From: DASQFI01 sp963780895 | Lineage (GTDB): Bacteria > Acidobacteriota > Vicinamibacteria > Vicinamibacterales > SCN-69-37 | Direction: 5' to 3' | DNA: 64,000 bases | NCBI GenBank assembly: GCA_963780895.1 | Contig: CAWAEG010000008.1 | Location: 1 to 64,000, forward strand | Part shown: positions 11,257 to 19,877 of the stretch, in pieces | Layout of the letters: each line of letters starts with the position of its first letter | Numbering within the stretch: position 1 is the stretch's first letter | Notes under the pieces: model-generated | The model's input: only the letters and a program-made list of their open reading frames with translations | Database searches by the model: none | What the model was told of the DNA's origin: nothing | Position numbers and translations under genes: made by a program

Positions 11257-13628
11257 ACGGTGAAATCCATTGCGAACTGACGTGAGGGTCCAGGGCGTCC
11301 GCCAAACGCGGCGGGGGAGGTCCCGAAGGTCGCCATGATGTAGTCGGTGTTCGTGAGGTTTCGAGTGTACGCGCCAACAGCCCATCGGCGATGGCTGGGT
11401 CCGTATTCGACGCGGGCGCCCAGCAGACCATACGCGCCCTGTCGCTGGATGTTGTCGTTGAACGGGGTATAGAAGACCGTCGACTGCGCCGTCGAGTCGG
11501 CCGCGATCGACAGTCGTCGGGAGCGGCCGAAGCCTGCGGTCCACTCGATCCAGAGGCGCCCCGCCCACTCCGGTGCATTGTTCAACCGGTTGCCCGCCAC
11601 GTCACCCGTGGCGCCGCTGTTGTCGACCGCGATGTATCGATCGTAGGTCGCGTCGAGCCACGTCAGGTGGCCCCCGACTTCGATGCCGCGGCCGATCCGT
11701 GACGCGCTTTCCACTTCGACGCCGCGAATCGTCGCGGCTGCGGCATTTCGGATGTCGAAGATTCCGATCCCGATGGGCGTCTGGACCTGCAGGTTCGTGT
11801 AATCCATGACGAAGGCGGACACGTTGAACCTGGAACGGCCGCCCATGAGCGTGCTTTTCAGTCCGCCTTCGTAGCTCCACGCCCACTCAGGACCGTAGCC
11901 GCGGCCCGCCGCCGTTGACGACGGGTTGAACCCGCCGCTCTTGAACCCTCGTGTCGCCGAGACGTACGCGAGCGCGCCGTGCGGCAGCTTCAGGTCGAGG
12001 CCGATTTTGGGCGTCCAGGCGCTGTGCGCAATGGAATCAGCATAGCCGTAGACCGAACCCGGCACCGCTAGATCGGGAGCCTCGAGGCTGTAGCGTCCCC
12101 CTGCGTTGTCGATGTCCTTCGTCTCGTGCGTGTAGCGAACGCCGGCTGTTGCCGAGAGCCGGGACGTCAATCCGACAGTCGCCTGTCCGAAGACCGCGCG
12201 GCTGGTCGCGTCGACGCGCGGGTCGAGCCGAACCTGGAATCGTGCTGCCGGCTGATCGACCCAGAACGTCTGGTGATCGGCTTCGTCGAACAGGAATGCA
12301 CCGGCGACCCAGGTCAGCCTGGCCTGCTGGTGCGAGATCGTGATCTCCTCCGACAGCTGATGCTGCAACTCGTGCTGGTGCGATGTCACCAGGTCGAGTT
12401 CCGTCATGTCGGCCTCCACGAAGAATTCGAAGTCCAGCGTTCGAAACGCTGTCAGGCTGACCAACGTGGTGGACGGCGTGAGTGCCATTGTGAGGCGCGC
12501 GCTCACGCCCGAGTGCAGCGTCCGGTTACGGGCGAGCACCGACGCTCGAACGTCGTGCAGACCGGGTGGGTTGTCGACGTGAAATCCCGGCTTCACGGCC
12601 AGCACTTTGTTGAAGGTCAGTGGAGTCCCGCCCTGGTAGTCGACGTCGCTCGACACCACCAGATTGGTCCGACGATCGACGACCACGCGCACCTGGCCGC
12701 GCGCGGCGGTGACATCGTCGCCGCCAAGCGGATGGTCGGGATGCTCGAGGTCCTGGACGTAACCGCCGCGGACGCCCCGCGCGAACGCGACCGTCCCCAT
12801 CACCCTGTCTCGTTTGATCGGCCCGCTGGCCCGCGCGTCGACCCGAAGCGCCCCGAAGTTCCCGGCTGCGAAATCGGCGGCCGCCTCGAACTCGTTCGTG
12901 GGCGGCCGGGATATCAGGTTCACCGCCCCGCCGACGGCATTCCGTCCATACAAGGTGCCCTGCGGTCCGCGAAGCACTTCGATGCGATCCAGATCGAGAA
13001 ACTGCACGAACTCCATGGCCGGTCGAGCGAGGTAGACGCCGTCGAGGTACATGGCCGAGCTCGGATCCGCCCCGGCGTACAGAACGTTTGCCCCAATGCC
13101 GCGAATCGTGAGCTGACCGAAACCCGTGTTCTGAGAAAACGTGACTGACGGTGCGAGCGCCGCCGCCGCGCCCACTGTCTGCGTGCCCAGGCGCGCAAGA
13201 TCGGCGTTCGAGACGGCCGTGATCGCCATGGGAAGCGTTTGAATGTCCCGCTCGCCCACCTTCGCGGCCGTGACGATCGTTTCTTCCACAATCGCGACGT
13301 GCAAGGTGAAGGACACGGTGACCCGTTCGCCCGCCTGCACGCGCACGGCACGACGCGCCGGCTGGAATCCGCGCAGCGCTGCGGAGATCTCGTAGTCGCC
13401 TTCCGGAAGGTTTGGCAACGTGAAGTTGCCGGCGGCGTTGGTTTTCGCTTCACCGCCCGTGATACCCCGAATCGTGATTTGCGCGTCTGGCAGTGGGGCG
13501 CCGGTCTGGTCGTAGACCGAACCGGAAAGCGCTGCCGTGGCCTGCGCGCGTGCGGGTGTCGAGGCGCACAACTGCGCCAGGGCCACGGCGAGCACGACAT
13601 ACAGGCTCCGGAGGCGAAGATGTATCAT
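11247..13628 (-). CDS. TonB-dependent outer-membrane receptor
   Basis: A receptor of 793 residues. From the ATG at 13628 there is a signal peptide (ending PARAQA), then a carboxypeptidase-regulatory-like beta-sandwich (GSVYDQTGAPLPDAQITIRG), a TonB-box-like segment (EETIVTA), the plug domain (GQLTIRGIGAN, then VLRGPQGTLYGRNAVGGAVN) and a 22-strand-type barrel ending in RQFAMDFTVRR. The plug pattern is that of iron-complex and related TonB receptors, but the ligand cannot be read from the sequence. It is divergent from a sensor histidine kinase with a periplasmic binding domain (starts 77 bases apart), so the kinase may sense or control the same nutrient. The last residue is Arg rather than the usual aromatic. 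Confidence 0.88.
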   Translation of the reverse strand: MIHLRLRSLYVVLAVALAQLCASTPARAQATAALSGSVYDQTGAPLPDAQITIRGITGGEAKTNAAGNFTLPNLPEGDYEISAALRGFQPARRAVRVQAGERVTVSFTLHVAIVEETIVTAAKVGERDIQTLPMAITAVSNADLARLGTQTVGAAAALAPSVTFSQNTGFGQLTIRGIGANVLYAGADPSSAMYLDGVYLARPAMEFVQFLDLDRIEVLRGPQGTLYGRNAVGGAVNLISRPPTNEFEAAADFAAGNFGALRVDARASGPIKRDRVMGTVAFARGVRGGYVQDLEHPDHPLGGDDVTAARGQVRVVVDRRTNLVVSSDVDYQGGTPLTFNKVLAVKPGFHVDNPPGLHDVRASVLARNRTLHSGVSARLTMALTPSTTLVSLTAFRTLDFEFFVEADMTELDLVTSHQHELQHQLSEEITISHQQARLTWVAGAFLFDEADHQTFWVDQPAARFQVRLDPRVDATSRAVFGQATVGLTSRLSATAGVRYTHETKDIDNAGGRYSLEAPDLAVPGSVYGYADSIAHSAWTPKIGLDLKLPHGALAYVSATRGFKSGGFNPSSTAAGRGYGPEWAWSYEGGLKSTLMGGRSRFNVSAFVMDYTNLQVQTPIGIGIFDIRNAAAATIRGVEVESASRIGRGIEVGGHLTWLDATYDRYIAVDNSGATGDVAGNRLNNAPEWAGRLWIEWTAGFGRSRRLSIAADSTAQSTVFYTPFNDNIQRQGAYGLLGARVEYGPSHRRWAVGAYTRNLTNTDYIMATFGTSPAAFGGRPGPSRQFAMDFTVRR

Positions 13629-13705
13629 TTCCAATCCGCGGGCAACGGCTGTTCCGTCCGACAGCTTCGCCATTGTGCAGGCAGCGACCGGAGGTTGACA
13701 ACCTG

Positions 13706-15583
13706 GTGGCTTGGAGCAGACTCCCATGGGCCGCTCTGGCGGGCCTGCTGGCGTTCGGTGCGGCGCCGAACGCCGCTGCGCCCGCGGTACGACAGGTCCT
13801 CCTGCTGCAATCGTTCGACCGCGGCAATCTGTCGACAGACTATTTCACCAGCAACTTCCGCGTCGACCTGGATCGGCTCGCCGGAAGCCCCGTGAACGTC
13901 GTTCAGGTGGTCGTGGGTCCCAGTGGGCCTGTCGGCGCGCCTGGCCAAGCGGTCGTCGACTACATCCAGGCTACGTTCACCGATCGTCCCAAGCCGGACC
14001 TCATCGTGACGGTCGGTGGTCCCGCGGCTGTGTTTGCGCGCCAGTATCGACGGCAACTCTTTCCCGACACGCCGCTCCTGTTCGCGGCAGTCGATCAGCG
14101 ATATCTGCGCGACGCGCCACTTGGCGAAAACGAGACCGCCGTCGCGGTCGCCAACGATGGTCCTCGACTCGTCGATGAGATACTGCAACTGCTTCCCCAG
14201 ACGAAGCAGGTGTTCATGGTGACGGGGTCCGGACAGCTCGCCACGTTCTGGCATCGAGAGCTCGACGAAGAATTCAGGCGATTTCACGGCCGGCTGACAT
14301 TTGTCTGGTCCGACGATCTGTCCCTTCCGGAAATTGTGCGCCGCTGTGCGAGCCTCCCACGCGACTCAGCGATTTTCTTTCTCACCTTCGGCACGGATGC
14401 GGAGCGCGGAGGGTATGCGGACGAGCGCGTGCTCGCCGAACTTCATGCCACGGCGAATGCTCCCATGTTTGGCGTGCATAGCGTGTTCGCAGGCTCTGGA
14501 ATTGTCGGCGGAACGCTGATGTCCATTGACGATCTCGTTCGCAATACGGCCGACGTGGCCAATCGACTTTTGAACGGCGCGCCGCCGGGAAGCATCAAGG
14601 TGCCGCCCCAATCGCCAGGTCCGCCGATATTCGATTGGCGCGAGCTGCAGCGGTGGGGCATCCCGGAGAACCGGTTGCCAGCGGGCAGCGTCGTGCGCTA
14701 TCGACGTCCAAGCCTGTGGCACGAATACAGGCTCGCGGTTGTGAGTGCAATCGGCGCGCTGGCCCTCCAATCGCTGCTGATCATCGGGCTCGTGTACCAG
14801 CGCCGCGCGCGGCACCGGGCCGAGATCGACAGTCGCAGGAGCCTGGCGATCGCCGCCGACGTCAGTCGCCGCGAGACGATGTCGGCGCTGACCGGCTCGA
14901 TTGCGCATGAGCTCAGCCAGCCCCTCACGGCGCTGATGAGCAATGCGCAGGCGCTTCAGGCGATGAGTATGGCCAATGGTCCGGCAGCCGACACGACAGG
15001 AGAGATCGTGGCGGATATCAAGGCCCAGACCCTCCGCGCCAAGGAGATCATCGATCGCCATCGGAAAATGCTGCGGACTCGTCAGGTGGACAAGACTCCG
15101 ATCGATCTTCACGCCGTTGTGTCTGAGAGTCTTGCGCTCGTGGGCCACGACGTCAGAGCGCGGCAGATCGAGGTGGCTATTCATCTGCCGTCGAATCCCT
15201 GCATCGTCAACGGCGATCAGGTGCTCCTGCAGCAGGTGCTCGTGAATCTTGTGATGAACGCCATGGACGCGATGGCCGAGACGCCGTGGGCCCGACGTCA
15301 CCTCACGATACGAAGCGAAGTCAGGGCCGACGATGTCGACGTCTCAGTGGGGGACACGGGAACGGGTGTGCCGGCGCATATCACCAGCGTGCTGTTCACA
15401 CCCTTCGTCACGACAAAACCGAACGGCGTCGGAATAGGCCTGACGATTGCACGGGCGATCGTCGACGCTCATGGTGGCACCATCGCTGCCCGGAACAATC
15501 CCGAAGGGGGAGCGACATTCACCGTCACGCTGCGCCGCAGTGAAAAGACCGAAGATGCCGCCAGGGCCGAAGGCGCAGCATGA
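13706..15583 (+). CDS. Sensor histidine kinase with periplasmic ABC-substrate-binding-like domain
   Basis: About 625 residues. GTG 13706 is preferred because GGAGG lies at 13690-13694 and the product then starts with a signal/anchor segment (WAALAGLLAFGA). Residues 25-310 resemble the ABC-transporter substrate-binding family PF04392 (VLLLQSFDRGNLSTDYF, LIVTVGGPAAVFA, TLMSIDDLVRNTADVA). A membrane helix follows at about 342-365, then the dimerisation/phospho-acceptor motif SIAHELSQPLTALMSNAQAL with His near residue 401, an N box (NLVMNAMDAM), and G boxes GDTGTGVP and NGVGIGLTIA. This is a membrane two-component sensor that probably binds a small ligand. No response regulator gene is adjacent, so it is an orphan here. 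Context suggests a link to the divergent TonB receptor. Confidence 0.85.
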   Translation: MAWSRLPWAALAGLLAFGAAPNAAAPAVRQVLLLQSFDRGNLSTDYFTSNFRVDLDRLAGSPVNVVQVVVGPSGPVGAPGQAVVDYIQATFTDRPKPDLIVTVGGPAAVFARQYRRQLFPDTPLLFAAVDQRYLRDAPLGENETAVAVANDGPRLVDEILQLLPQTKQVFMVTGSGQLATFWHRELDEEFRRFHGRLTFVWSDDLSLPEIVRRCASLPRDSAIFFLTFGTDAERGGYADERVLAELHATANAPMFGVHSVFAGSGIVGGTLMSIDDLVRNTADVANRLLNGAPPGSIKVPPQSPGPPIFDWRELQRWGIPENRLPAGSVVRYRRPSLWHEYRLAVVSAIGALALQSLLIIGLVYQRRARHRAEIDSRRSLAIAADVSRRETMSALTGSIAHELSQPLTALMSNAQALQAMSMANGPAADTTGEIVADIKAQTLRAKEIIDRHRKMLRTRQVDKTPIDLHAVVSESLALVGHDVRARQIEVAIHLPSNPCIVNGDQVLLQQVLVNLVMNAMDAMAETPWARRHLTIRSEVRADDVDVSVGDTGTGVPAHITSVLFTPFVTTKPNGVGIGLTIARAIVDAHGGTIAARNNPEGGATFTVTLRRSEKTEDAARAEGAA

Positions 15584-15610
15584 GATCCCTCGTCACCATG
15601 CTTCGCCCGG

Positions 15611-15628
15611 GCTGACGCGGGTGTCAGC
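15611..15628. terminator. Short hairpin between convergent kinase and lipoprotein genes
   Basis: GCTGAC at 15611-15616 pairs with GTCAGC at 15623-15628 around a 6-base loop, in the 57-base gap between two convergent stops. There is no poly-T tail, so a terminator role is only plausible. Confidence 0.3.
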
Positions 15629-15640
15629 AGCGATTCCGCT

Positions 15641-16894
15641 TCACGTCGATTCGGCGTTCCGCCCAGTCCGCGCGATCATGTCTGCGGCTCGCCATCGTCG
15701 CGGCCAGACACGGGCGTAGACGTGGGCGACGATCGGCGCGAGCACGACGGCTGCGACGAGGAATATGGCCACACGCAGCAGGACCACATCGACGATGTGA
15801 CGCAGGTCGGCGACGACGACGGCGCGCTCACCACGCAGGGCCTCCATCGACCCGGTTAACTCGCGATGCACTTCCGCGATCGCCGCACGGCGCTCGGCCG
15901 TCGCCCACTCGAGCGTGGCCAGCCGCTGCAACTCGAAGCTGCGCAGCAGTTCGCTGCGTTCCTCGGCAAACGCGCGGACGATCCCGCCGACCGCGCGCTC
16001 CCGCTCGACGGAAATGGCCTCCATCACGAGCGCTCGCTGCCGACTCATTTCGTCGAGGACGATCCGTCGCTCGCTCAGGAGGAGGGGCGACACGCCTTCG
16101 GCGGTTAACGCGATGCGATCCGCTGCAGCAGCGCTCAGGTGCAGGTCGCGCTGAAGCGACGTCAGACTTTCCTCAGAAAGGATGTCGGAGCGCATGAGGT
16201 CGAGTTCTCCCCGAACCTGCCGCGGCAGATCGGCGAGGTAGATGCGCACCTGCTGGGAGAGGCTGACCGCCAGTTCCTCCATGGTGCCGACGGACTGAAA
16301 CGTGTCGCCCGGCGCCCGGGATTGTTCCGCGAAGCGTGCAATCGGTGATTCGCGGACGAATGTGATGTCACGGAGGGGATGGTCGGTGAGCCATGGTTCG
16401 ATGATTCTGTGCTCGAACTCGGATCTGGCCCCGGGAGACAGGGCGACCGACCCGCCGATCTCCCGCATCTGCTCGACGAGTCGACGTGAGACCTCGACCG
16501 CTTCGTGCTGGAATGTGCCGAACGCGCGCGCGCCGGCGCCGTCGTCAAAGAGCTCATCCATCTGACGGGCCAGGATCCACGCGTCGATGAGGGCACCCAC
16601 CGGCTCTGGCCGAAAGCACGCCTTTCGCATCTCGGGTATGGCGCGGACCCTCCAGAGCAAGGCGTTGCGCCGGACTGTCGAATCGGCAGCGCGTCGCTCG
16701 ATCGCCGTGGCCGCGAGATCCACTTCCGCGGCGAACGTAATCGAGTACTCGTGCATGCGCAAGCGCAGCGTTTCCATGCGGACGTCCGGCCGGATTTCCG
16801 GCCAGCCCTTCATATCGGGCCGCGTCGGTTGCTTGCCCAGGCTGGCGCACGCCACAAGGGATGACAGGGAAAGGCATGCGGCCGCCGAGCGCAT
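15641..16894 (-). CDS. Orphan lipoprotein with C-terminal membrane segment
   Basis: I do not recognise this family. From the ATG at 16894 the protein is 417 residues. It begins MRSAAACLSLSSLVACASL, where LVAC is a good lipobox, so the mature protein would be lipidated at Cys16. The middle is charged and helical, with many Glu/Arg heptads (for example EISVERERAVGGIVRAFAEER), suggesting coiled coil. Near the C terminus, VVLLRVAIFLVAAVVLAPIVA is a clear transmembrane helix followed by a basic tail. Lipid at one end and a membrane span at the other would make an inner-membrane-bound periplasmic loop, an unusual topology. The gene is convergent with the histidine kinase and divergent from the DUF411 gene. 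In-frame sequence continues upstream of the chosen start, so the start is not certain. Confidence 0.6.
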   Translation of the reverse strand: MRSAAACLSLSSLVACASLGKQPTRPDMKGWPEIRPDVRMETLRLRMHEYSITFAAEVDLAATAIERRAADSTVRRNALLWRVRAIPEMRKACFRPEPVGALIDAWILARQMDELFDDGAGARAFGTFQHEAVEVSRRLVEQMREIGGSVALSPGARSEFEHRIIEPWLTDHPLRDITFVRESPIARFAEQSRAPGDTFQSVGTMEELAVSLSQQVRIYLADLPRQVRGELDLMRSDILSEESLTSLQRDLHLSAAAADRIALTAEGVSPLLLSERRIVLDEMSRQRALVMEAISVERERAVGGIVRAFAEERSELLRSFELQRLATLEWATAERRAAIAEVHRELTGSMEALRGERAVVVADLRHIVDVVLLRVAIFLVAAVVLAPIVAHVYARVWPRRWRAADMIARTGRNAEST

Positions 16895-17370
16895 CAGGCT
16901 GGCGCGCCATCGTGACCCGGACCCTCTCTTCCGGCGATGGGATGTGATCCTGGTCGTCGAATCCGACAGCGATCTGTCCGAGCCGGGTCTGCCCGTACGG
17001 CTGCTGGTATCCTGCACGTCCGTCTGACCTCCGCTCGATCGTCGGCCCGCGAGATGTGACGTAGATCGCGGGATGCCGTGGGTCCGCCGACACGTCGAAC
17101 GCGCGAGCATCGCCCCTGCTCGTTGGAAACGCGCAGTGATCCAGTCGCTTGCGCGGTGGGCGGCCGGCCGCCCACCCACCTGCAAACGGCTGTGACCCCG
17201 GAGTGATGCGCAATTTTCATTCCGCCACCCGCGCAACAAAAGACATCACAACTTGGGGTAGTGGGCTCGAGCCCACTACCCGACCTGGACTCGGTTTGGT
17301 GACAGGAGCCACCCGCGATATAAAGGGCGATTGATGGTGTCAGCGAGAAAGCGCTGGTGAGGACAGGCCC
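16895..17370. other. 476-base divergent gap with a 26 bp perfect palindrome
   Basis: No gene is supported here. The interval must hold the promoter of the lipoprotein (minus) and of the DUF411 protein (plus). The only clear structure is the 26 bp palindrome at 17256-17281. Open frames through the gap are Arg/Ser/Pro-rich with no family features. Confidence 0.55.
17256..17281. promoter_or_regulatory. 26 bp perfect palindrome upstream of DUF411 gene
   Basis: The sequence GGGTAGTGGGCTC followed directly by its reverse complement forms a loopless, perfect 26 bp palindrome, centred on CTCGAG, 89 bases before the ATG of the DUF411 gene. It could be a dimeric-repressor operator, a terminator of an upstream transcript, or a dispersed palindromic repeat. 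It does not share its core with the other palindromes in the window. Confidence 0.45.
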
Positions 17371-17838
17371 ATGACACGACGAGAGTGGTTACGCGTGAGT
17401 TCCGGTGTGGCAGTGACCTTTTTGGTCGGCGGCATTGCAGGTCGAGCGGAAGGACCGGCGCCGGGAGCCCTCGAGCTGACCGTGTGGAAAACGCCGACCT
17501 GCGGCTGCTGCTCGAAGTGGGTCGAGCACATGCGCGCCGCCGGATTCACGCCAAAAGTGACCGACCTCACCGACGTGACCCCAATCAAGCGGAAGCACGG
17601 TGTACCCGTTGAGCTGGAGTCCTGTCACACGGCGATCGTGGGCGGCTACACCATCGAAGGACATATTCCCGCCGACGTCGTCCAGCAGATGCTGAAAGAG
17701 AAGCCAGCCATCGTCGGCATTGCGGTGCCGGGTATGCCCGCCGGCTCTCCCGGAATGGAGTCCGGAACGCGCAAGGCCAGCTACTCGGTGATCGCCTTCG
17801 ACAAGGCCGGCAAGACCCGCGTGTTCGCGAAGCGGTAG
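17371..17838 (+). CDS. DUF411 metal-binding-like protein
   Basis: 155 residues, ATG start. The N terminus MTRREWLRVSSGVAVTFLVGG resembles a Tat-type signal (RREWLR) followed by a hydrophobic core, so export is likely. The mature part has the hallmark DUF411 motif WKTPTCGCCSKWVEHMRAAGF, with a CGCC cysteine cluster, then VPVELESCHTAIVGGYTIEGH and the closing GIAVPGMPAGSPGMESG. Family members are often found near copper-resistance genes and are thought to bind metal, but no copper gene is adjacent here. It converges on the DUF4287/SRPBCC gene with a palindromic element between them. Confidence 0.88.
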   Translation: MTRREWLRVSSGVAVTFLVGGIAGRAEGPAPGALELTVWKTPTCGCCSKWVEHMRAAGFTPKVTDLTDVTPIKRKHGVPVELESCHTAIVGGYTIEGHIPADVVQQMLKEKPAIVGIAVPGMPAGSPGMESGTRKASYSVIAFDKAGKTRVFAKR

Positions 17839-17850
17839 ATCGCTGACTCG

Positions 17851-17980
17851 AGCGTTTTCGAGAAGCGTGTAGCACGCTGCTGGCCTCAGCCGCACGCTCG
17901 CGCGCCTTCCGCTGAGCAGACCGTCAGGCGCGCTGCGGCAAATTCGGCCTGCAGCCTGCTACACGCCTCTCGAAAACGCT
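17851..17980. repeat. 130 bp palindromic element A between convergent genes
   Basis: The arm at 17851-17874 (AGCGTTTTCGAGAAGCGTGT then AGCA) is matched by its reverse complement at 17957-17980 with one mismatch in 24, and weaker pairing continues inwards (CTGCTGGCC against GGCCTGCAG). It starts 12 bases after the stop of the DUF411 gene and ends 68 bases before the stop of the convergent DUF4287 gene. The ends GCGTTTTC are shared with element B near 42.7 kb. It may act as a bidirectional terminator, or be a MITE/REP-type element. Confidence 0.75.
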
Positions 17981-18048
17981 TTAATCCCGTCCAGGGTCCT
18001 ACCGGGCGACGGACGGTCAGGTCCATCGCCCGGGGACCGATGGACCGA

Positions 18049-18813
18049 TCATTCCTTCAGATGCATCGCGAGTGCGCCGAGCACGGTTCTCCACTGCCCG
18101 CGCCGTTCGTCCACGAGCGACGCCTTCGGCAGTTTCTTGCTGACCGCCACGATCGTCGACGTGTCGCCCTCTTTCGGCGTCATGTAAAGCTCGACGACGG
18201 TTCCGTCCCACGTGTAGCGGAGACGAGCCTGTCCATTCGGTTTCACAACGAAGCCCCTGGACGACGAACCTGAGAGGCCGGCGGACAGGGCAGTCGTAAG
18301 GGCCGCGTCGGCATCTCGAATCCAGCGGCGCCGCCGCGTCGCGTCCGTGAACGCCTTCACCGCGTCGGACGTGCCGACGGGCAGGACCTTGGAGACCGAC
18401 ACTTCGTACCCACCGTCGCGGCGTTGATTCAGCGCTCGAACCCCGCGCGCCCGCTCGTACGCGACCGTGATGCCCTGCGCGTACCAGCCATCGACGTCGT
18501 GTGCGTCGTACAGGTGCCGCGCGGACGCCGTATGGCCTTTCTCCACGCCGCCGAATCGATCGAGGACCTCAAACCAATGGTCGAGACCGTGTCCGGTTTT
18601 TTCTCGCGACTTCGCGTCTGAGACGCTGCCCTTCGCGGGTGCGGTTGCGGTCCTTGCCTTCGCGCGCGCGGCCGCCGGTGACGCCGGACGGGCCGAAGCG
18701 CGGGTGCTGGTCTGGAGACTTTTTAGAACGTGACGACGCGCGGTGGTATAGCGTTCGCCGGTCTTGGCGGCACGGGCACGGATGAGTTTCTTGAGAGCGC
18801 GAGCGCGGGTCAT
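18049..18813 (-). CDS. DUF4287 plus SRPBCC-like domain protein
   Basis: 254 residues. The first 80 residues are basic and low in complexity (Ala/Arg/Lys), perhaps a nucleic-acid-binding tail. Residues about 80-130 match DUF4287 (HWFEVLDRFGGVEKGHTASA, then HDVDGWYAQGITVAYERARG). The C-terminal half resembles the SRPBCC/AHSA1 helix-grip fold: EVSVSKVLPVGTSDAVKAFT, GQARLRYTWDGTVVELYMTP and a final amphipathic helix. This two-domain arrangement is common among uncharacterised soil-bacterial proteins. The ligand and role are unknown. It may be preceded by a ribosome binding site reading GGACCCTGTC just upstream, which is weak. Confidence 0.75.
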   Translation of the reverse strand: MTRARALKKLIRARAAKTGERYTTARRHVLKSLQTSTRASARPASPAAARAKARTATAPAKGSVSDAKSREKTGHGLDHWFEVLDRFGGVEKGHTASARHLYDAHDVDGWYAQGITVAYERARGVRALNQRRDGGYEVSVSKVLPVGTSDAVKAFTDATRRRRWIRDADAALTTALSAGLSGSSSRGFVVKPNGQARLRYTWDGTVVELYMTPKEGDTSTIVAVSKKLPKASLVDERRGQWRTVLGALAMHLKE

Positions 18814-19009
18814 GACAGGGTCCTTCTCTGGTCACACCACCCCCAGCCCCCGCCTGATGGTTGCGCGACCGTGAAGAACCCACGTTGATTCGGCCCGGGG
18901 TGTGGACCCCTTTGCCTCGATCGCAGGCCTCGCGGGGGGAGGCCAAGTCGAGGTGAGGCGCCAGGCCAGCGCCGGACCGAACTGTACCACAGGCAATGTG
19001 CGTCTGTGC

Positions 19010-19396
19010 CTACCGGCGAACCCGGCAGTCGAACGGATTGCCGTCGTAGGAAATCGTCTGCGGCACCATGCCGTAATTCACCGGATATCCGCCGAGCGAT
19101 TCCGGCATCATCCGATCGATCGCGCGCTCGTTGCGGACCATGTTGAACTCCCACTTCCGGCGGTCGCCGCGCGGGATCTCGATGTAGGCGTTCACGGTGC
19201 CGTCCTTGTTCCTGGGAGGCGTGTCGCGCCAGATGTGCTTCAGGTGCGGCTGCGCGGCGGCCAGGCTCTTGGCCAGCTTCTGTGTAGCCGCGGTCGGCAG
19301 TTCGGCCGGCGGCTCGGCCGACCTCTGTGCGCTGACAAACGTAAGCGCGGACACCGCAAGAGCGGCCGCGGCGAACCTCCGCAAGAGTTTCGGCAT
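19010..19396 (-). pseudogene. Truncated secreted inorganic pyrophosphatase fragment
   Basis: From the ATG at 19396 the product has a signal peptide (MPKLLRRFAAAALAVSALTF then VSAQ) and the N-terminal part of a family I inorganic pyrophosphatase: VNAYIEIPRGDRRKWEFN carries the EIP...K.E substrate motif and GYPVNYGMVPQTISYDGNPFD the conserved YP.NYG...T and D.D-like site (here DGNPFD, expected DGDPFD/L). It then stops at CRVRR, at about 128 residues, where complete enzymes need another 60-100 residues. The next 190 bases do not encode the missing part in any frame, so this is truncation rather than a simple frameshift. A copy of its signal-peptide region lies at 22622-22700 beyond the ADOP gene. 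Confidence 0.7.
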
Positions 19397-19486
19397 CCCG
19401 TGGACTATGAATGCAACGCACGCGCCAGCCAGAGCGTGCATGTATGTGTCCTCTGAACCTTGTCCGTCTACCATCCGTAGTTATAC

Positions 19487-19517
19487 TTGACGACGCTATA
19501 CTCGATGACGCTATAGT
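19487..19517 (+). promoter_or_regulatory. Candidate PadR promoter and operator with direct repeats
   Basis: Just upstream of the PadR ATG (19524), GACGACGCTATA at 19489-19500 and GATGACGCTATA at 19504-19515 form two near-identical 12-mers spaced 15 bases start to start. TTGACG at 19487 could be a -35 and TATAGT at 19512 a -10, but their 19-base spacing is long. The repeats are good candidates for PadR autoregulatory binding. Also in this gap is the upstream region of the divergent pyrophosphatase fragment. Confidence 0.45.
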
Positions 19518-19523
19518 TGCTCC

Positions 19524-19877
19524 ATGCCGGACCCGAAAGCTGAATCACTCCTGCCGCTCCAGACGGCCGTCTTTCACATCCTGATCGCACTCGCCGACCG
19601 CGACCGCCACGGCTACGCGATCATGCAGGACGTGGCGTCCAGAACAGAGGGGAAGGTCCAGCTGAGCGCGGGAACGCTCTACAGCTCCATCCGCCGGATG
19701 CTCGAACAGGGCCTGATTGAAGAGCTCGACCGCAGCCCGGATCCGACGAGCACGGACGAACGGCGCCGCTACTATCGGCTCACTCGCTTCGGCAGGCGCG
19801 TCGCCGCGGCGGAAGTCGGGCGGTTGAACACGCTGGTGCAGCAGGCGCGAGCCACGGGACTGGTGCGCGGGGCATGA
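19524..19877 (+). CDS. PadR-family transcriptional regulator
   Basis: 117-residue winged-helix repressor with the PadR signatures FHILIALADRDRHGYAIMQD and LSAGTLYSSIRRMLEQGLIEE, followed by RRRYYRLTRFGRRVAAAEV, which is the usual wing and dimerisation helix. The stop overlaps the ATG of the following ADOP permease (ATGA), so both are expected to be expressed together and the permease is the obvious regulatory target. The upstream direct repeats at 19489-19515 may be its operator. It is only distantly similar to the other PadR in the window. Confidence 0.9.
   Translation: MPDPKAESLLPLQTAVFHILIALADRDRHGYAIMQDVASRTEGKVQLSAGTLYSSIRRMLEQGLIEELDRSPDPTSTDERRRYYRLTRFGRRVAAAEVGRLNTLVQQARATGLVRGA

Noticed and set aside
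17851..17980. Possible attC site of an integron cassette
   Set aside because: Length and inverted ends are in range, but the required GTTRRRY and RYYYAAC boxes are missing and there is no integrase or cassette array. The same applies to element B.
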